From Bacteroidaceae bacterium (GTDB taxonomy: Bacteria; Bacteroidota; Bacteroidia; Bacteroidales; Bacteroidaceae), in assembly GCA_017524545.1 (NCBI GenBank), contig JAFXVN010000028.1:1-64000 (forward strand): DNA of 64,000 nucleotides, in the 5' to 3' direction. Numbering within the stretch: position 1 is the first letter of the stretch; each line of letters opens with the position of its first letter. Shown here in pieces: positions 59,677-64,000 of the stretch. Under the pieces are notes generated by a model. The model was given only the letters and a program-made list of their open reading frames with translations. It was not told the DNA's origin and made no database searches. The position numbers and the translations under genes were made by a program.

Positions 59677-60090
59677 TTATTGGATTAAACCTATTTGTTG
59701 TAATGCACGTCTCATTATTGTATATCCCTCAAAGTGTGTTGTTGCGTATATAACCTTCACCATGCTTGCGGAATACCTTTGGCAGCACCATTCGTTCTTT
59801 ACCATGAACATGGAACTGGAAATATAGTTGCTCATCGGATTGTGCTTTTGCGGGTCTCGATAACGAGCCAGAGAAGGCGTAAGCAACCCATTCGGCACTT
59901 CCATTGTCACACAATAGTCAGCATCGACACAACCGCTCAGCCAGTGAATTGCATCGCTTGGCTGCTCTGTGAAGAAACAGAAGCCTACACTTGTAGTCTT
60001 TTGCCCTTCGTGCTTTCTATTGTTCTCCAAGACCTCACCAGCCATAAGCTTGTTGTATTCTTTGGCCGACATGAATCTGTGTACTATCAT
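59677..60090 (-). CDS. Hypothetical protein, possible ART-like fold
   Basis: 137 residues from MIVHRFMSAKEY; a longer frame begins at 60120. HRFMSAKEYNKLMAGEVLE followed by KTTSVGFCFFTEQPSDAIHW resembles small ADP-ribosyltransferase-like proteins of phages (R/H...S...). The catalytic set cannot be confirmed by eye. Confidence 0.45.
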   Translation of the reverse strand: MIVHRFMSAKEYNKLMAGEVLENNRKHEGQKTTSVGFCFFTEQPSDAIHWLSGCVDADYCVTMEVPNGLLTPSLARYRDPQKHNPMSNYISSSMFMVKNEWCCQRYSASMVKVIYATTHFEGYTIMRRALQQIGLIQ

Positions 60091-60230
60091 TTTTCTTCGT
60101 AATCCTCCCAATCGGAGCATGTGTCAAAACTTTCCTTACTCTCTCCTGTCTTGCTACACTTGTAGGCAGGACATGTAATGCCGTCATTATAGACTTTCTT
60201 GCAGAAATAACAGATTCGCTCTTTCTCCAT
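60087..60230 (-). CDS. Small zinc-binding protein
   Basis: 47 residues from MEKERICYFC; CYFCKKVYNDGITCPAYKC suggests a zinc knuckle. Role unknown. Start chosen because it avoids the HNH stop. Confidence 0.6.
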   Translation of the reverse strand: MEKERICYFCKKVYNDGITCPAYKCSKTGESKESFDTCSDWEDYEEK

Positions 60231-60234
60231 GACT

Positions 60235-61101
60235 TTATACGTTTGCCCTGTTAATACTTTCTGGCTCATAGTACCTCTTGACAAGCCTTGTCTTGGGTTC
60301 AAGCCCCCAGCGGATGCGCATCTTGTCCTTTCTGATACTCTCGTTCCGTGTGGCCCTGCTTCTCTCTACTCTCAACCTCTCTTGTTCTGGCGACATGGAT
60401 TCCGTTACCCTTGTGGCTTTCTCTGACTCCGTGATTAGGAGAAGGTTCTCGATGCTGCAGTTCAGCTTGTTTCCGTCTCGGAACGTGACACACATCCCTT
60501 CGGGTACTGGCCCGTAATGCTGTTCCCATACATAGCGATGCTTGGGGCGCATCCTGCTTTCACCCTTTACCTTGATGTAAACATTGCCATTGCGAACACT
60601 CTCATATCCTTCTGGCCTTGCATTATGCGGCCTGTGACCTGGCTTGAATTGTGTTGTCCTGCAACGCTCTATTGCTTCCTGGCTTCTGAACTCCTGTTCC
60701 TTCTTGCCTTTGTTGAATGGGACAAACCCCTTCTTGAAACGTGCAGCTATGGACTTCGGGTGTTGGCTCGACTTCCGGCCAAGCTCTCTGATAAACTCTT
60801 CTGACCTCCGCAAACCGAATTGCTGCGCTCTCTGCCATATAGACCTCTGTGACCTGTGCAACTTCTTCACCAGCTCTTCCATTGGCGTTTCTGCGTATTC
60901 TGCACGGAGTATTGCATCCTCTTCTGCAGTCCAATAGAAATCCTTGCCTCTTCGCACGAAACCAAGCGCGTTTGCTTTGGAACGTAGGCCGAACACGCTT
61001 ACCCCAAGCTCTGCTGCCAGAGACTTTAGGCTTTCACATGTTGCGTACTGCTTCTTTACAGCCCTAACCATCTTCCGAGTCCAAACCGTTTTCATACGCA
61101 T
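60235..61101 (-). CDS. HNH endonuclease with helix-turn-helix domains
   Basis: 288 residues. N-terminal HTH-like units (LKSLAAELGVSVFGLRSKAN, LVKKLHRSQRSIWQRAQQFG) recall NUMOD-type DNA-binding modules. The nuclease part has KHRYVWEQHYGPVPEGMCVT and FRDGNKLNCSIENLLLIT. At the second His position Phe is present, as in many HNH_3 homing nucleases. Overlaps the methyltransferase start by 10 bp. Could be a free-standing homing nuclease or a restriction/packaging enzyme. Confidence 0.8.
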   Translation of the reverse strand: MRMKTVWTRKMVRAVKKQYATCESLKSLAAELGVSVFGLRSKANALGFVRRGKDFYWTAEEDAILRAEYAETPMEELVKKLHRSQRSIWQRAQQFGLRRSEEFIRELGRKSSQHPKSIAARFKKGFVPFNKGKKEQEFRSQEAIERCRTTQFKPGHRPHNARPEGYESVRNGNVYIKVKGESRMRPKHRYVWEQHYGPVPEGMCVTFRDGNKLNCSIENLLLITESEKATRVTESMSPEQERLRVERSRATRNESIRKDKMRIRWGLEPKTRLVKRYYEPESINRANV

Positions 61102-62636
61102 ACCTCCATTTCCCCGAACAAAGTCGGCTGTTCTTCATCCTTGCTCTTGCGCTGCTGTGCCTTGCGCTTCTTCTCTGTCTTTTTCGGGAGATTCCAGCCA
61201 CGAAGTCTTGACACCTCGTAATTGAACTTGAACCATACATCTTCTTCCAGAAACTCAAAGTGCATGGTGCCTTTCTTGTAGCCACGACAACGGAAAAAGC
61301 CCCATTCAAACCATTCTCCCCATAACGGAAGCTTTTCGTTGACTGCATCACGCAAGCTGCGTATCTCTTCGTACTTCCGTCCTGTGATATAACACAGCCC
61401 CTTGTTCACGTCCTCCAGCTTTTCAAGGTGTGAGTTCCAGTCAAGCTTCAGCAGGTTTCCCTTCAAGTCCCACTCGTAGCGCGAACACATCCAAGGCACG
61501 ATAAACTTCTTGTTCACCATGTAGTTCGCGTTTGTTTTCCACGTCTCTTTTGCCGTGCTGTTTTCGGCAGAGAAGGAACAGATATGGTCGAAGGCTTCAA
61601 GAAGGGCTTTCTGCATCCTCTGGCCTGTTGTCTGTATCACCATATCAATGACACGGTAAACATTTCCCATGGTGAATGGAATGTGCTTCTGATTCTCGAT
61701 GAACTTGTTTATCTGCTCACGAAGATGCTGCGTAGCGTACTTCTCCATGTTGAGTTTTCGGAATATGATGTCCCAGTAGTATTTCTGAAGCTCTTTCTTG
61801 TACTGGTCATGCGTGACTGCCGTCGGGTGTTCGTTTTTCGTCACGGCACCGAACTTGATAGGCAAATATCCGTATGACCTCCTGTGTTGCTCACCGTCCG
61901 CGCCTATCTCATAGTCGTAGAACTCTGCCGTCTCGTTTATCCGCTTTGCGGCCTGCATGGTCTCATCAAACAGCTTCACAGCAGAGACGTAGCGGTTTAC
62001 AAGCTCACGGACAACATTGTACTGCATGATGCCTTCCTTCTCGTTGTTGTTGGCCGCGTCCTCATCCACGCTGGAGAAGAAATAGCCAGCAAACTCATCT
62101 TCGCCATCACCGCCCTTGTAGAGCTTTACGAGCGATACGGAAACTCTCGTCCTGCGCTCTGCATCTTCCTTAAACACCTCTCCGAGCCATTCACTATTAC
62201 CGTACAGATTCACGGTTTCCTGCAATTCCTGGTACTCCCTTCTGTTATACCCTTCAAGGTTACTGCTGTTGCAAAGTGCTATGATGACACAGCCAGCAGG
62301 TGCAATCTGCCAAGCATGAAGAATATGCCTGGCTCCCTTTGAAAACGGAGGATTCATAACGATGCAGTCTATGTGGCTTACCATTTCCGGCGTAACGGTT
62401 AGGAAGTCCTCTGCAATAATGTCACACTTGCCGCTCAGCAGCTTGCGGATGTTCTGGTCATTCTCACAAGCAATGACCTTGCCAGCCCCGTTTGCCTTTA
62501 GCCAGTCAACAATGTTGCCTGTGCCAGCCGACGGCTCAAGTATGGTCTTTCCCACAATGTCCGTACCCATCATCATCTGCTCTATGACAGTGGTAGGGGT
62601 CGGGTAGAAATCTGGATTGTCTGTAAAAAGTTTCAT
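61092..62636 (-). CDS. DUF4942 N6-adenine-type DNA methyltransferase
   Basis: 514 residues. The N-terminal class I methyltransferase has SAM-binding PSAGTGN (residues 36-41) and the amino-methylation motif NPPF (95-98). The rest is the DUF4942 domain (RSYGYLPIKFGAVTKNEHPT and RLRGWNLPKKTEKKR). NPPF points to methylation of adenine N6 (or cytosine N4). It may protect phage DNA against host restriction; the phage's own metK would supply its SAM. Second gene of the long early-type operon. Confidence 0.85.
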   Translation of the reverse strand: MKLFTDNPDFYPTPTTVIEQMMMGTDIVGKTILEPSAGTGNIVDWLKANGAGKVIACENDQNIRKLLSGKCDIIAEDFLTVTPEMVSHIDCIVMNPPFSKGARHILHAWQIAPAGCVIIALCNSSNLEGYNRREYQELQETVNLYGNSEWLGEVFKEDAERRTRVSVSLVKLYKGGDGEDEFAGYFFSSVDEDAANNNEKEGIMQYNVVRELVNRYVSAVKLFDETMQAAKRINETAEFYDYEIGADGEQHRRSYGYLPIKFGAVTKNEHPTAVTHDQYKKELQKYYWDIIFRKLNMEKYATQHLREQINKFIENQKHIPFTMGNVYRVIDMVIQTTGQRMQKALLEAFDHICSFSAENSTAKETWKTNANYMVNKKFIVPWMCSRYEWDLKGNLLKLDWNSHLEKLEDVNKGLCYITGRKYEEIRSLRDAVNEKLPLWGEWFEWGFFRCRGYKKGTMHFEFLEEDVWFKFNYEVSRLRGWNLPKKTEKKRKAQQRKSKDEEQPTLFGEMEVCV

Positions 62637-62920
62637 GCGGATAGTTCTTTGTAGGCTTCTGTAAATCTTGTCGAACTCTGGAGCGCATCGATAATGTCCT
62701 TCTTGAAATCGTAGCGGTAATTCAATCCGCTAAAGACTATCGGCTCATAGCCACCTACCGTGCGCTTCAAGGTGTTCAATATCCAGTACGAACCCCTAAA
62801 CGCCGTGTGGCCGTAACGCTCTGTTTTGTTTGCCCTTCTTGTGGCAATCAATTTGCAGGAACCGTCGTCGCTGTAGATGACGATACGCCTTGCTGTGTTC
62901 TCAAAGACTTTACTTGCCAT
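62633..62920 (-). CDS. Hypothetical phage protein
   Basis: 95 residues: ARRIVIYSDDGSCKLIATRR then a helical end. First gene after promoter copy 9. Start overlaps the methyltransferase by 4 bp at its 3' side. Not recognised. Confidence 0.55.
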   Translation of the reverse strand: MASKVFENTARRIVIYSDDGSCKLIATRRANKTERYGHTAFRGSYWILNTLKRTVGGYEPIVFSGLNYRYDFKKDIIDALQSSTRFTEAYKELSA

Positions 62921-62938
62921 GTTAGTTTTGAATTACAT

Positions 62939-62992
62939 TTATCTTATTTGCATTGCAAAGGTACAAATAAATTATCAAATACACAAACTTTT
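62939..62992 (-). promoter_or_regulatory. Repeated phage promoter/operator, copy 9
   Basis: TTATCTTATTTGC and TTATCAAATACAC, 33 bp apart, around TACCTTTG on the - strand. It drives the longest non-structural operon (about 22 genes). Confidence 0.75.
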
Positions 62993-63336
62993 TGAACAAA
63001 AATTTATCATATTCACAAATTATTTCGCCTTTCGCTCCCTTGTCTGGGAAGATTCCCATGTCGGAGGTATCTCCTGCGCTTTCCTTTATCGCCCAATGTT
63101 ACTCTGTCGGCCGTTGCATGCACCCCAGCGCCTTTAAGTCCCTGGCTGGTCTCGACTGGTTTAAGCTTGTCCTTGCTCCGACTAATGGTTGTCTGGTCAC
63201 CGTATCGCTTTCAAGTTCCTGTTTTTGTTTTGAGGATGAGTGTAACTTCAAAGGTACTATCGAAAATGCGGATAACTCACCCTAACCCTAATGAGAGGTT
63301 TGTTGGTGCCAGAGGCTCGAACTCTGGCGCACAGCC
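62993..63336. other. 344-bp region without a clear gene
   Basis: No good frame on the - strand. A TACCTTTG box (- strand, about 63248-63255) and small hairpins (GGAG-atac-CTCC, GCCAGAG-ttcgagc-CTCTGGC at 63308-63328) suggest it might produce a structured RNA, but this is a guess. The end of the MutS-like gene and promoter copy 9 bracket it. Confidence 0.4.
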
Positions 63337-63957
63337 TTACTGATTCACCATAGGAGCGACCAACTCCGTAATGCCACGCTTGACAAGTTTCTGTGGTGCT
63401 TCTGGCAGGTCATAGATTGCAACCCTTTTTCCTGCTCTTATCAGTCTTGGAAGATATGTGTCAAGAGCATGATATGGGAAGCCTGCCATGCTGCGCTCCA
63501 AGGCAGAGCCACTTCCGTTACGCCGTGTGAGTGTGATGCCAAGAATGCCTGCGGCATCCACTGCGTCCTGCTGGTAAGTCTCATAGAAGTCTCCGCAGCG
63601 GAAGAGAATCATAGCGTCGGGATGCTTTGTCTTGCAATCATTGTAAAGCTCCATGATATGCTGATTATATGCCTCCTTTTCGGGAGTGTGGTTCTTGATA
63701 AACTCGTTCAGCAGGTCCTCGCTACTCCATGAGAAGCAGATTTCATTTTCACATGAAGGACTCCAGTTGAAGTCAAATACCTTCATTCCGTACTCGTTGC
63801 GGACACCACCCTTGCAGTGCAGGCTCTTGGCAAGTTTGATACAATAGTCCTGTATCTCATCAAAGGTGCGCTCCGCTAATTTGTTGTTCGTTACGATTCC
63901 TACAATTTCTCCGTTTCTGTCGGAATACCACTCGATTGAAAAGAATTTCTGTGCCAT
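63337..63957 (-). CDS. MutS mismatch-recognition-domain protein
   Basis: 206 residues. The C-terminal half is MutS domain [21 protein letters not shown], the mismatch-reading Phe-x-Glu as F124-Y125-E126 (CGDFYETY), then [31 protein letters not shown]. The ATPase and clamp domains are absent. The first 90 residues are an unknown domain. Such short MutS-like proteins occur in Bacteroidales mobile elements. Function unknown; may interfere with host mismatch repair. Confidence 0.8.
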   Translation of the reverse strand: MAQKFFSIEWYSDRNGEIVGIVTNNKLAERTFDEIQDYCIKLAKSLHCKGGVRNEYGMKVFDFNWSPSCENEICFSWSSEDLLNEFIKNHTPEKEAYNQHIMELYNDCKTKHPDAMILFRCGDFYETYQQDAVDAAGILGITLTRRNGSGSALERSMAGFPYHALDTYLPRLIRAGKRVAIYDLPEAPQKLVKRGITELVAPMVNQ

Positions 63958-63982
63958 TGTGATTTTTGTTTTGAATGATTGT

Positions 63983-64000
63983 TACTTATCTTATTTGCTA
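63983..64000 (-). promoter_or_regulatory. Repeated phage promoter/operator, copy 10, cut by the window
   Basis: The left part of the element (TTATCTTATTTGC) is present; the rest lies beyond the edge. Confidence 0.6.

Noticed and set aside
62992-63285. 97-residue + strand open frame in the gap before the MutS-like gene
   Set aside because: Opposite to every other phage gene, no ribosome site, sequence without domain pattern.
63308-63370. tRNA-like structure
   Set aside because: A T-arm-like hairpin is present, but no D arm, no anticodon arm, and the region overlaps the end of a coding gene.

Overview
The window is a piece of a Bacteroidales genome, probably Prevotella or a close relative. 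The evidence is the Bacteroidetes promoter box TAnnTTTG ahead of many genes, a fimbrillin/DUF3868/DUF3575 cluster, paired GH3 glycosidases, an OMP_b-brl_3 type TonB-family barrel, and Prevotella-like G+C-rich palindromes inserted in frame in coding regions.

The first 12 kb is host chromosome. It holds a fimbria-type surface locus (1-2549), an outer membrane beta-barrel receptor (2863-5064), two secreted GH3 beta-glycosidases (5170-10341, the second fused in frame to the remains of an AraC regulator), an initiator tRNA with its own promoter and terminator, a TetR regulator and fabG. The host part ends after fabG at 12034.

From about 12035 to the right edge is one integrated tailed phage, cut off by the window end. 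A tyrosine integrase (12236-13465, + strand) is followed by about 50 kb of genes, all on the - strand. Read in the direction of transcription (right to left) they are: a MutS-domain protein; a long operon of small genes with a DUF4942 DNA methyltransferase, two HNH nucleases, a TrpF-like barrel and many YopX-type small proteins; three short operons; the late structural operon (protease-scaffold fusion, capsid, portal, connector, tail proteins, a 2274-residue tail fibre, then the template and reverse transcriptase of a diversity-generating retroelement, DGR); an operon of nucleotide-related genes (DnaQ-like exonuclease, dUTPase and a second DGR target); a lysis cassette (holin, endolysin, candidate unimolecular spanin) into which metK and luxS are inserted; and finally DUF3846/DUF932/ParB-type genes. 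No terminase or replication gene was recognised, so these probably lie right of 64000.

Two systems stand out. (1) The DGR has one 112-bp template repeat (32896-33007) and two variable repeats. One is in the C-terminus of the tail fibre next door (33192-33303). The other is in a small non-fibre protein 6.6 kb away (26206-26317). The differences fall on template adenines in 9 of 9 and 15 of 16 positions. (2) The lysis cassette encodes S-adenosylmethionine synthetase and LuxS, the two ends of the SAM-to-AI-2 route, between holin and endolysin. In addition, ten copies (one cut by the edge) of a ~55-bp promoter/operator element, in which a TTATC-N-TTTGC type direct repeat brackets a TACCTTTG box, sit ahead of the non-structural operons. 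The structural and lysis operons have a different promoter, which suggests a two-class expression programme.
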